Below are positions 45,311 to 55,354 of a stretch of 64,000 nt of DNA, in pieces (the first letter of the stretch is position 1; the number at the start of each line of letters is the position of its first letter). Origin of the DNA: Valencia hispanica (lineage: Eukaryota > Chordata > Actinopteri > Cyprinodontiformes > Valenciidae); NCBI GenBank assembly GCA_963556495.2, contig OY747711.1:32006914-32070913 (forward strand). The letters run 5' to 3'. Both the position numbers and the translations under genes were made by a program. The notes beneath the pieces were generated by a model that saw only the letters and a list, made by a program, of their open reading frames with translations, had not been told where the DNA came from and searched no databases.

Positions 45311-48300
45311 TATTTGAGGGAACCGGGCAATAAATCCACCCCTACCGTCTCCCAGAATTCACCCGGCACCCCTGAGGCTATATCAGTGATTATCAGCAGC
45401 AGGAAACATAAACCGTTAACCACACGCTCTCATATTAAACAAAATCTCAAATTGATAACCTGTCAGAAGGTTCAGCTGCCCATCATCACAATACTTAAGT
45501 TAGCTTTATTAAACATTAGATCTCTATCCGGGAAGTCTTTTCTTATCAATGACTTCATCACTGAGCATAATTTACATGCCCTTTTTTTATCAGAAACTTG
45601 GCTAGATGAAAATAACGAAACAACTTCATTAATAGAATCTAGTCCTCCAAATTACAATTTCTTAAGCGAGAACAGAAAACACAGACGAGGTGGAGGTGTA
45701 GCCACCATCTTTCACAACTCAATGAACTTTAAAAAGGTAACTCTGGGCACGTTTGATTCTTTTGAATACCTAGCCACCCAGATAAATGAGCCTAACAAAG
45801 CGTTATTTCTAAGTTTATATAAACCACCAAAACTTAACTCTAACTTCTTTAATGATTTCAATGACCTTCTTTCTGTAATATGTATTGACTATGACCAACT
45901 AATCATCGTGGGGGACTTTAACATCCATACCGACAACCCCCAAGACAGACAAGCAAAAACATTAGATGATACTCTCCACAACTTCGGACTGATCCAGCAT
46001 GTCAAACAACCAACACACAATAAAGGACACACTCTGGACTTAATTATCAGCAAAGGTTTAAATATTTCTGACATCTCTGTAATTAATATTGCATTATCTG
46101 ACCATTTCTGTATTTTCTTTGAAAGTACCATCTCTGCTAAATTATCCAGCCACAGTAAGACCACTATAAAAAAGCGTTTTCTAGGGGACAGTTCAGTAGA
46201 AACCTTTAAACGTATTTATCCTTCCACCACATCCCCCTCCTCTCCCAACTCAAACTCAGTAAATAAGTTGGTAGATAATTTCCTTGCGAAAATCTCAGAC
46301 ATCATGGATTCCATTGCTCCAACTAAAGTGAAAGTAGTCTCGGGTAGAAAAAAGTCTCAGTGGACAAGTAATCCAGTGGTACGTAGTGAAAAAAGAGAGT
46401 GTTGACGAGCCGAGAGAAAATGGTGGAAAACTCGACTCCAGGTTCACTGTGAGATCTACAAAGAGAGACTGAATAGATATCAGCTAACTATAAAAGATGC
46501 TAGGGAATCGTTCTATTCTGAAATCATCAACAGAAACATTAATAATGCACGGACTCTATTTGCAACAGTGGAAAGACTAACTAATCCTTTAGTGACAGTA
46601 GCCCCTGAACTAAATTCTACCAGGGCCTGCAATGAATTTGCCAGCTTTTTCACTGAAAATATTCTAACAATTAGACGGTCAGTCTGTACCTCAGTACCGA
46701 ACCCACAACCAGTTCCATCCCCAATCAACAACAATGTAGAGATAATGTCTGAATTCCACGAATTAAACCAGAACACCCTTGAAAAAATCATTATCCAATT
46801 AAGCTCCTCCTCCTGCTGTCTTGATATCCTACCCACAGCTTTTCTAAAGAAGGTTCTTCCTGTTATTGGTTCTGATCTTGTTCAAATAGTGAACTTGTCA
46901 CTGCTATCAGGTGTCTTCCCTCAGGCTTTAAAAACAGCAGTTATTAAACCACTGCTAAAGAAGAAAAATCTGGACAACACGTTAATGCAGAACTACAGGC
47001 CAATCTCTAATCTCCCATTCATCAGTAAGATTATTGAAAAAGCGGTGTTTCAGCAGTTAAATGGCTTCATAACAATGACAAACCGTTTTGATGCTTTTCA
47101 GTCTGGTTTCCGCGCTCACCACAGCACAGAGACTGTCCTCGTCAAAGTACTTAATGACATCCGCATAAATACAGACTGTGGAAGAACCACAGTGCTGGTT
47201 CTGTTGGACCTCAGTGCAGCATTTGACACTGTTGATTATGATATTTTATTGGAACGACTGGAGAGCTGGGTCGGACTCTCTGGTACAGTACTTGGCTGGT
47301 TCGAGTCTTACCTAAAGAACAGGGACTTCTATGTTTCAATAGGAAACTTTTCATCAGAACGAACAGAAATCACATGTGGGGTGCCCCAGGGCTCCATCCT
47401 GGGGCCCCTCTTTTTTAGTATCTACATGCTCCCACTAGGCAAGATTATAGCAACCAATAACATTAGCTACCATAACTACGCAGATGACACTCAGCTCTAC
47501 ATTACAATGTCACCAGGTGACTCTGAACCCATTCAAACCCTAAATCAATGCATTGACCAAATAAATGGATGGATGTGCCATAACTTTCTCCAGCTGAATA
47601 GAAACAAAACTGAAGTGATTATTTTTGGACCCAAGGAGGAACGATCAAGAGTCAGCACACAGCTTCAATTAATACAGCTAGAAACTACTGATCAGGTTCG
47701 AAACCTAGGTGTAGTAATGGAATCAGACCTGAACCTCCAGGGTCACATAAAGGCAATAACAAGGTCAGCGTTCTATCACCTGAAGAACATCTCTAGGATT
47801 AAAGGACTGATTTTGCAACACGACCTAGAAAAACTCATCCATGCGTTTATCTTTAGTCGGATTGATTACTGCAACATGTTGTATTCTACTTTTTTGAGGC
47901 TATTTTTATTATGCAGTACATATGTTTTAATTATATCTTTTTTAAGCTTTAGAAGTAATAGGCCTGTTTATATTATTCAGGGTAGTAAAACATGACTCTG
48001 TTACCAGTATTTTATAGGGTTGAAGGTTGTAAGTAAACAAACTCTTGAGTAAAGATATGAATTGAAAGCAGGGAGGATCAGCTATAACTCTAAGTCATGT
48101 TATAACCCAGTTCATGGTAAGGTCAAGAGACCTGGAGAAAATAAATGGCCTGTCAAGATGTAGAAGGAGGAGAGAGGAGTCATGTGATATGTTCTTTGTT
48201 CTTTTTGAAATAAATATGATACAGCCTTGTAAGAGAACGAGTCAGTCAGATCTTGTCTGGCTCCCATCTGCAGGTGCGTCTTATCTTTTGTTTGTGTGTG

Positions 48301-48867
48301 TTATTTTTTACTCTCTGTCTCTCAGCTTTGGGTCTTATTTTGAAACAGTTCCCGTTGGGGTTTTGGAGTTCGGCGCCCCCACCTCTCTGAGCAGGAAGTG
48401 AGTTGCAGAGCACATTATGATAGAAGCCGACAAACAGCATCTTCACAGGTCTGCCTAAAAAGTCAATCAGACAGCTGCAGCTGATCCAGAACGCTGCCGC
48501 TCGCGTCCTCACTAGAACCAGGAAAGTAGAGCACATCACCTCAGTTCTAAAGTCCTTACACTGGCTCCCTGTAGCTCAGAGAATAGACTTTAAAATACTT
48601 TTACTAGTTTATAAATCATTACATGGCTTAGCACCAAAATATGTTGAAGACCTGTTGTCATGGTACCAACCACCAAGACCACTCAGGTCCTCCAACTCTA
48701 GCCTACTAAACATCCCTAGACTCAGAACTAAACATGGAGAAGCAGCTTTCACTTTTTATGCTCCCCTTATCTGGAACAGACTTCCTGATGAGTGTAGAGC
48801 TGCTGAAACTCTGAACTGCTTTAAATCGAGACTAAAAACCCATCTGTTTAGAATTGCCTTTGAGTAA
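45311..48867 (+). pseudogene. LINE A ORF2: endonuclease and reverse transcriptase, broken
   Basis: This would nick target DNA and copy the LINE RNA onto the nick. Endonuclease (45,500-46,120): LALLNIRSLSGK, LFLSETWLDE with the catalytic Glu, RRGGGVATIF, IIVGDFNIHTDN and ALSDHFCIFF with the catalytic His. After the linker an in-frame TGA (46,403-46,405) cuts the frame; the older copy has CGA there. The RT (46,900-47,870) shows [66 protein letters not shown], the catalytic YADDTQLYI and [15 protein letters not shown]. At 47,876 the solo LTR interrupts DYCN. The C-terminal part continues in the matching frame at 48,437-48,867, ending HLFRIAFE. The frame from ORF1's stop has no ATG before the endonuclease. 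Confidence 0.92.
47877..48432 (+). mobile_element. Solo LTR, 556 bp, inside LINE A
   Basis: Starts TGTTGTATTCTAC and ends AGAAGCCGACA (TG...CA). The 4-base duplication AACA lies on both sides (47,873-47,876 and 48,433-48,436). Comparison with the uninterrupted LINE A (GATTACTGCAACAGCAT) restores the reading exactly. An AATAAA at 48,209-48,214 gives the plus orientation. There is no internal sequence, so this is a recombined LTR retrotransposon or endogenous retrovirus. The class is not determined. Confidence 0.88.
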
Positions 48868-49719
48868 ATGCTTGATGTCATATGTATGAAATGTGTTCAT
48901 GCTCTCTTGCTTTTTTTAATTTGCTCTTGCTTTATTGTGTATCATGTGTAATGTGTGTTTCTTTTATGTGTTTTTTTTAAATCACCAAATCATGTAAAGC
49001 ACCTTGAATTACCCTGCTGTTGAAAGTGTGCTATACAAATAAAATTGCCTTGCCTTGCCTTGCCTTAAACCATTTTTCATTAGTCCTTGGCCCTAAGGTT
49101 GAAGCCAATCCTTAAAATTGCAGATTATCTCTCCAACCCCATCAGCCCATTACTCTGTGCTGGATTACTTCTCAAGGACATGAATGTCTAATCCCAAAGT
49201 CTGAATTTAAGAACTGAAACTGGAAAGTTAAAGTTTGAGTGCTGAATTAGCAAAACACAGTTTCAAGGCAAAGTAATTCATGTTGAAAATAGAAAATTCC
49301 ATTTCAAAAACAAAAGTATATACTTTTTAAGATAAAATATGGAAGAAAAAGTTGGTTTTGACACAACAGGGCAAAACGTGGATGTTGCGTGATCTGGGCA
49401 TCTGCATGTTTTAACATTAGCAGAGCTCTTGTTTACCAAATTTGATTTCTAACAAAACATAAAGAATGTAGCCTACTTAAAGAGTAACTAAACCCCAAAA
49501 CAACTTTTTTTTTGCTTCTAAACTGTATACATGGGTATTTACCAATGCAATCTTTCAGTTTCTGGGATTTATTTTACATTTTGGTGTAAACTTCTTTAAT
49601 TCTACACTTTTTGGTCTAAAAACGTCTTAGTGCTGCCCCCTTAGGGTTGAAGGGTGGCTACTGCATTTGAATGTTGTGATTGGTGGAGAGCGGTACATCT
49701 TTACGTCACAGGCATTGAC

Positions 49720-50328
49720 TGTGAGAAAGCCCTAGAGATGAAAAGCCCAACAGCACCATCTGCTTTTTCATGAGTAGTTAGCTTCACTTTAAATTTGATT
49801 GTACCGCAGTTAATTTGACTATTGTGCTGACTTAATTATAAGTAAGTATCAAGTTGAAAGGCTGATATTGCAACTCCATGTATTTGTAATTTGACCATAC
49901 TGGGTTGTTAGGAGTAATGTTTACATTCTTTGATATGGTTTACAACTGATTAAGTGTGCTTTGCTTCTATTAATGTTAATGGTAGGAATTGTAGCATATC
50001 ATTTTCCAATAATATTTCATCCATGCTGTTGTATAATGTTTAAGTATCAGTGTTCACAATTACTGGTTAACCTTGAAATCATATGCTAATATGACATTTT
50101 ATGCAAGTTTGTAATACCATTTTTATTGTCTTTCTTTCAGACCACACACCCAGACACATACATATACACACAACCAATGTTGTACGAGGACTGTAAAGCC
50201 TAATAACCTTTATTAAAGAAGACAAACAGATCTCTCTTTCCGAGTCCTTTGATTCTCTAACCGGAATCATAGTCCATAATCTACCGCCTCAACCAGCAAT
50301 CCTGTTACATGAGGTTTTCCCTCAAACA
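49720..50328 (+). repeat. BEL/Pao 5' LTR
   Basis: TGTGAGAAAGCCC ... CCCTCAAACA. It has TATA-like and AATAATA motifs, and an AC-rich run at 50,140-50,170. It is 609 bases, equal to the 3' LTR. Confidence 0.95.
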
Positions 50329-50329
50329 T

Positions 50330-50346
50330 TGGTCCTTCGAGCCGGA
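50330..50346 (+). promoter_or_regulatory. Primer binding site, tRNA-Tyr type
   Basis: TGGTCCTTCGAGCCGGA begins one base after the LTR. It is complementary to the 3' end of vertebrate tRNA-Tyr (…CCGGCUCGAAGGA plus CCA). Inferred from the known tRNA sequence, not tested. Confidence 0.75.
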
Positions 50347-50371
50347 TTGAGTGCAACCTAAGAAGAAGATC

Positions 50372-53300
50372 ATGGACCATGCAGCATCAGGACCTGCAGA
50401 TAATCAGAGCCGTCCACAGAGAGAACACCGCTTACCTGCTTACTTGGAGGACTACCAAGTTGGATTTCAGCCATCCGTGCTCCCAGCTCCCCCTGCCACT
50501 GTTTCCCGCTCTCGCAGCCACCGCAGTAGCAACCCGAGCGAGTTATCCAATAGGAGTTCATACAACCATAGCAGATCCAGTAGGCGTACCTGTTACTCTG
50601 TTGGTACATATCCCTCTCAGGATCTCTCAGCTGCACAAGCTCCAATTTTGGAAGAGAGAATAAAGCAGTTGGAGCTTGAAGATATACGCCGAATGATTGA
50701 GCATGAGACTCAAGCTGATTTGGAGTGTAAACTGCTGGATGAGCAAACCAAAGAAGCACAGCGACTCCAAGATGAAACACTTAAGGCCAGAGAAACACTC
50801 ACTAGGTGGCTTCAAAGACAGCAGCGCCTTAAGAAGGCTGAACAAGATCTTGAGATTGCTAAGCTTCGTTCTTCGATGCTATCCTATAACGGGACACGTG
50901 CCCCTTCACCTGCACATTCTGGTAGATCAGACTCTTGTTTGGGTTTACCACAACAGGGGCAAACAACACAGGCTGACGTGCTGCCATCTATTTCCCAGCC
51001 TTCTCTGTTAGCCCAGGGCCTTCCAATACCTGCCATTGCTGTGCACCCACCTAGTCCTCCCTTGCAAGTCATTCCGGTCTCTAGAACGCCTCCTGCTGGA
51101 CCACAGCCAGTAATGCGGCCAAGGAATATCCCAGCGGTACCTGCACACCTGGTAGGCCCAACGGCACACCCTCAGAATCTGGTACCCATGGCACCCAGGC
51201 CTGCGGGAATACAACTTAGCCCAGCGGCACACCCCCAGGATCCGGTACCCATGGCCCCCAGGACTGTGGGGCTACAACTTGGCCCAGCATCAGCAACCCC
51301 TCCTGTCATGCAACATGTGCCACACCCTTCGGCAAATGTCATTACTTCGACTCATACGGCACCTCACGTGGCATCATCCTTTGAGTCACAACTGCCAAGT
51401 AAGCCTACGCCGGCAATGAGTTCCTATTCTGGCCAACCTCCTCCCAATTCATTACAGTTTCAGTTTCCATCAGTACACCAACCCGCTTACAGCTATAGCC
51501 ATCCAGCTTGGGAGCCCCTCAACACTGCTCAGCGTGCCAGCCAAGGAGCGTCTCCTCTCATCACAACTCATCGTGGGCAAAGGGTTGCTCTAGATCTCTC
51601 CGCTTCCCATCCTGGCTACACGCCACAACCAGGAGTGGAGTTGCAGCTTGCAGCTGCTCTAGGAATCCCTCGACCTTCCCTGCCAGTGTTTGAGAGTGGT
51701 CGGGAAAGTGACTTTGCTCTGCTCAAGCTTGCACTGGATAATGTCCTGGGGAGCAACCTTCACCTCAGTGAACAATATAAATATCAAGTGTTGATCAGTC
51801 ACCTCAAGCTCCCAAGTGCCCTACAGCTTGCTAAGGCCTACATGCATGACCCTGCACCATATACAAGTGCACTGCAGGCCCTTCAAGATAAGTATGGACA
51901 GCCACGAGAGCTAATACAGAGTGAGTTAGGCGCCATACTTAATGCACCTGGTCTCAAGATGGGTGATGTAAATGCCTTTGACTCGTTTGCCCTGTCTGTC
52001 CAGTCCTTGGTAGGGATGTTAAGGACTCTTGAAGGACAAAATGGAAACGAGCTCCACTGTGGCTCCCACGTAGATCGCCTACTCAGTAAGATGCCTCCTA
52101 CTTACCGCGATGGATTCGTTGAGCATTGCCTTCAATCTGGAATTTTGCAGACTGGCACAGACAGAACATATACCCTTCAGGACTTGGCTATCTGGCTCCA
52201 AACGAAGTCTCAAGCAAAGCGCATTTCCAGCCGAGCAGTGGCCCTATATCAGTTCGATACCCCTCGGCCAGTTAGGAAGGATCAGCGTACTATACAACCC
52301 AAAGGGACGCCAATGACTATGTCCTTTAATGTGGCTGAGAAGGTGACCAGGGAAGAGACAACTGGGGCAAAGCCTACACAGGCAAAACCCAGACCCAAGC
52401 CCAAACCTTTCTGTCCATATTGTGACACTCACGACCATTATCTTAATTCCTGTGATGGATTCAAGGTGCTGAACACTGAACAAGTTTTAAAGTGGCTGAA
52501 GGATGGTAAAAGGTGTAGGAAATGTGGACGCAATCACACTGAAGATCAGTGCACTCTTAAGCGCCCTTGTAAAACATGTAAGGAAACCCACCTCACTGTC
52601 TTGCATGAGTCAGTCCAGGAAACCAATCGGAAGGTGTACACTGTCAGTTTACCGTCCACAAAGGTGTATCTGGACCGGCCAAACCGATCCCAAAGGGTGA
52701 TGTTGAAGGTGGTCAAGGTCCTCCTTCATAATGGCAACCAGAAGATGGAAACCTATGCAGTGCTTGATGATGGGTCAGAGAGGAGCATTGTCCTTCCTCA
52801 AGTGGTGCGACAGCTTAACCTCGTCTGTCATCCAGAGACTCTACCACTTCAGACTGTGCACCAGAGGGTTGAGCAACTCTGTGGCGCATCTGTCTCCCTG
52901 GAGGTGTCATCGCCATTCCGGCCATCCGAGAAGCACCTGATACCACACGCCTTCACTGCAGAAGGATTGGCTCTCGCTGAACACACATACCCAGTTTCTG
53001 TGTTACAGCAGAAATACCAACACCTCAGACAGCTTCCTTTACCTCCAGTAAACCGTGCCCAACCTCTACTCCTAATTGGGTCTGACATGCCTCACCTGAT
53101 TACACCAGTCCAACCAGTCCATGCAGGACCATCAGGCGGACCTGTTGCCATCTGCACTCCACTGGGCTGGACGCTTCAAGGGCCAGTTGACATTGTCCAT
53201 CTCTCACCTGGAGTCCAACAGTGCCTGCATGTCGCCACAACTTCAGCTTCCAGCGAGCTTCTCAGGAATGTGGAGCGTCTCTGGCAGATGGACACCTTGC

Positions 53301-55354
53301 CCTATAGTGAGAAGGCCGTCACTCGCTCGAAAGAAGATCAACAAGCCCTCACTCTGCTTCAGACAGCCACCACCAGAGTAACAGTAGATGGTATCATGCG
53401 CTACGCCACACCTCTTCTTCGACGTACCACAGACATCACTCTTCATGCACCTGCAGAAGTAGTACTTTCCAGGCTTCGCAGCACAGAACGGAAGCTCGCT
53501 AAGAACCCTGCACAAGCAAAGTCTTACTGCACTGAGATACGGAAGCTGGAAGAAGCAGGCTACGTATCAAAGGTCTTACCAGGGGAAAGTGCCCAGTTGC
53601 CGGAGTCGTGGTTTATACCACACCACATGGTTCACCACAATGGAAAGGACAGAGTGGTTTTCGACTGTTCTTTCCAGTTCAGAGGGCGGTCACTGAATGA
53701 GCTCCTGTTGCCTGGACCACCCTTAGGGCCTTCCTTGCTTGGTGTCTTGCTGAGGTTCCGACAGCACTCAGTTGCGGTAAGCGGGGACATAAAGGCCATG
53801 TTCCATCAGATCCGCCTGCAGCCTACTGACACACCAGTGCTGAGGTTCATCTGGAGAGACATGCAAAGGGAGAAGGAACCAACCGTCTATGAATGGCAGG
53901 TATTGCCATTCGGCACCACATGCAGCCCATGTTGCGCTGTATATGCCCTCCAGCGTCATGTTCGCGACAACTGTGGTGACAAGTCCCACCTAGTCGAGGT
54001 GGTGGAACACTCCTTCTATGTGGACAATTGTTTACATAGTACCCACACTGCTGCTGAAGCCAAAGCTCTTATCGACGATCTACGCCAGCTACTCAGGGAA
54101 GGAGGATTTGAACTCAGGCAGTGGGCGTGTAATGTGCCAGCAGTGATTGAACATCTCCCCCCAGAAGCCAAATCGGCAGGCTGTGAGTTTTGGCTGTCTA
54201 AGGGCAGTAACAACCCACAAGAGTCAACTCTGGGCCTCCGGTGGAACTGTCTCCTCGACTCTCTAGGCTTTAAGGTCCGTCCAGCAGACCACCTTGAGCC
54301 AACATTGAGGAATATTTATAAAGCCCTAGCGAGCCAGTATGATCCACTGGGCTTTATCATTCCATTCACCACAAGGGCTAAAATCCTCATCCAAGATATC
54401 TGGAAGCATGATATTGCATGGGATGACCTGATTGAACCCCAGTCTCTGAGAGAACAGTGGACAGCTTGGGTGAATGAGCTACCAGATCTCATTCACCTTA
54501 AGTACTCCCGGACCTACGCACCACCGTCTGCCGACAAGCCTACTACACCCAGGGAACTACACGTCTTCTGTGATGCATCGGAGGGAGCGTATGGTTCAGT
54601 AGCCTACCTACGCACAGTCGGTGATCACGGTCGTGTCTATATATCCTTCGTGGTGGCAAGATCAAGGGTAGCACCGAAGAAACGTCTAAGTATGCCACGT
54701 TTGGAACTTGCTGCAGCACTAACTGGCGCCCAGCTTGTCAAGCTTGTCCAGACAGAGGTGACCTTACCGATCCAACAGACTTTCCTCTGGTCAGACTCCA
54801 CAACTGTGCTCCACTGGCTGAAATCAGAGTCATGTCGTTATAAGGTCTTTGTCGGCACACGTATAGCGGAGATTCAAACTCTTACTGAGGTGACCAGCTG
54901 GAGATATGTGGACTCCATGAGAAATCCGGCAGATGACATAACACGAGGTCTGAAACTCTCAGATTTGGCACATCCGCACCGATGGATCTGTGGGCCAGAT
55001 TTCCTTCAGCAGCCTCCTGATCAGTGGCCAACTATGCCTACAGTAGCTGAAACTGAACCAGACTCCATGGAACGCAGGAAGTCCACTCTCATTTGTACTA
55101 CGTCAGAGGTTCAGAATACAGATTTACCTGATCTGTCTCAGTTCCACATGTGGGAAGACCTAGTTCAGGCTACTGTCACTTCCCTTCATGGGGCGGCTGC
55201 CTCCAACGATGCGACCACTTATATCTCAGCAGAGAAGTTACTCTTGGCTCAGGCCCAGCAGGACTCTTTCCCTGGCGAGTTAAAGGCTCTCAAGGCTGGT
55301 CGACCCATTTCAGCTGACAGTCATCTGGTGACGCTCTCACCTGAATATGATTAA
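50372..55354 (+). CDS. BEL/Pao Gag-Pol: Gag, protease, RT, RNase H
   Basis: The polyprotein builds the particle and copies the RNA. I chose the ATG at 50,372 (MDHAASG); 1,660 codons are open up to TAA at 55,352. By residue: a coiled coil at about 100-175 (Glu/Arg/Leu-rich); a Pro-rich stretch at about 185-420; a capsid-like block at about 440-600 (LALDNVLGSNLHLSEQYKYQ). Two zinc-knuckle-like groups follow at about 680-740 (CPYCDTHDHYLNSC, CRKCGRNHTEDQC). The protease carries LDDGSERSIV (about 796). The RT (about 1,095-1,230) has FDCSFQFRGRSLNELL, DIKAMFHQI, LPFGTTCSP and YVDNCLHS, Asn replacing the second Asp of YVDD. The RNase H has FCDASEGAYG (about 1,397), MPRLELAAAL, LWSDSTTVLHWL and NPADDITRG. 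The frame continues after the stop into the integrase. Confidence 0.95.
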   Translation: MDHAASGPADNQSRPQREHRLPAYLEDYQVGFQPSVLPAPPATVSRSRSHRSSNPSELSNRSSYNHSRSSRRTCYSVGTYPSQDLSAAQAPILEERIKQLELEDIRRMIEHETQADLECKLLDEQTKEAQRLQDETLKARETLTRWLQRQQRLKKAEQDLEIAKLRSSMLSYNGTRAPSPAHSGRSDSCLGLPQQGQTTQADVLPSISQPSLLAQGLPIPAIAVHPPSPPLQVIPVSRTPPAGPQPVMRPRNIPAVPAHLVGPTAHPQNLVPMAPRPAGIQLSPAAHPQDPVPMAPRTVGLQLGPASATPPVMQHVPHPSANVITSTHTAPHVASSFESQLPSKPTPAMSSYSGQPPPNSLQFQFPSVHQPAYSYSHPAWEPLNTAQRASQGASPLITTHRGQRVALDLSASHPGYTPQPGVELQLAAALGIPRPSLPVFESGRESDFALLKLALDNVLGSNLHLSEQYKYQVLISHLKLPSALQLAKAYMHDPAPYTSALQALQDKYGQPRELIQSELGAILNAPGLKMGDVNAFDSFALSVQSLVGMLRTLEGQNGNELHCGSHVDRLLSKMPPTYRDGFVEHCLQSGILQTGTDRTYTLQDLAIWLQTKSQAKRISSRAVALYQFDTPRPVRKDQRTIQPKGTPMTMSFNVAEKVTREETTGAKPTQAKPRPKPKPFCPYCDTHDHYLNSCDGFKVLNTEQVLKWLKDGKRCRKCGRNHTEDQCTLKRPCKTCKETHLTVLHESVQETNRKVYTVSLPSTKVYLDRPNRSQRVMLKVVKVLLHNGNQKMETYAVLDDGSERSIVLPQVVRQLNLVCHPETLPLQTVHQRVEQLCGASVSLEVSSPFRPSEKHLIPHAFTAEGLALAEHTYPVSVLQQKYQHLRQLPLPPVNRAQPLLLIGSDMPHLITPVQPVHAGPSGGPVAICTPLGWTLQGPVDIVHLSPGVQQCLHVATTSASSELLRNVERLWQMDTLPYSEKAVTRSKEDQQALTLLQTATTRVTVDGIMRYATPLLRRTTDITLHAPAEVVLSRLRSTERKLAKNPAQAKSYCTEIRKLEEAGYVSKVLPGESAQLPESWFIPHHMVHHNGKDRVVFDCSFQFRGRSLNELLLPGPPLGPSLLGVLLRFRQHSVAVSGDIKAMFHQIRLQPTDTPVLRFIWRDMQREKEPTVYEWQVLPFGTTCSPCCAVYALQRHVRDNCGDKSHLVEVVEHSFYVDNCLHSTHTAAEAKALIDDLRQLLREGGFELRQWACNVPAVIEHLPPEAKSAGCEFWLSKGSNNPQESTLGLRWNCLLDSLGFKVRPADHLEPTLRNIYKALASQYDPLGFIIPFTTRAKILIQDIWKHDIAWDDLIEPQSLREQWTAWVNELPDLIHLKYSRTYAPPSADKPTTPRELHVFCDASEGAYGSVAYLRTVGDHGRVYISFVVARSRVAPKKRLSMPRLELAAALTGAQLVKLVQTEVTLPIQQTFLWSDSTTVLHWLKSESCRYKVFVGTRIAEIQTLTEVTSWRYVDSMRNPADDITRGLKLSDLAHPHRWICGPDFLQQPPDQWPTMPTVAETEPDSMERRKSTLICTTSEVQNTDLPDLSQFHMWEDLVQATVTSLHGAAASNDATTYISAEKLLLAQAQQDSFPGELKALKAGRPISADSHLVTLSPEYD

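Larger units (their letters stand above)
43788..49062 (+). mobile_element. LINE family A (L2/CR1 group), near full length
   Basis: A 9-base duplication, CCTTAAACC, flanks it (43,779-43,787 and 49,063-49,071). The 3' end is AATAAAATTGCC followed by TTGCC repeats. A 5' UTR of about 195 bases precedes ORF1. ORF1 and ORF2 follow, with the solo LTR 47,877-48,432 inserted in ORF2. Without it the element is about 4.7 kb, normal for this group. It is disabled by a UGA at 46,403, the LTR and a probable ORF1 frame shift. Confidence 0.93.

Noticed and set aside
50370..54213. Minus-strand and shifted open frames over Gag-Pol
   Set aside because: Shadows of the long plus-strand polyprotein.
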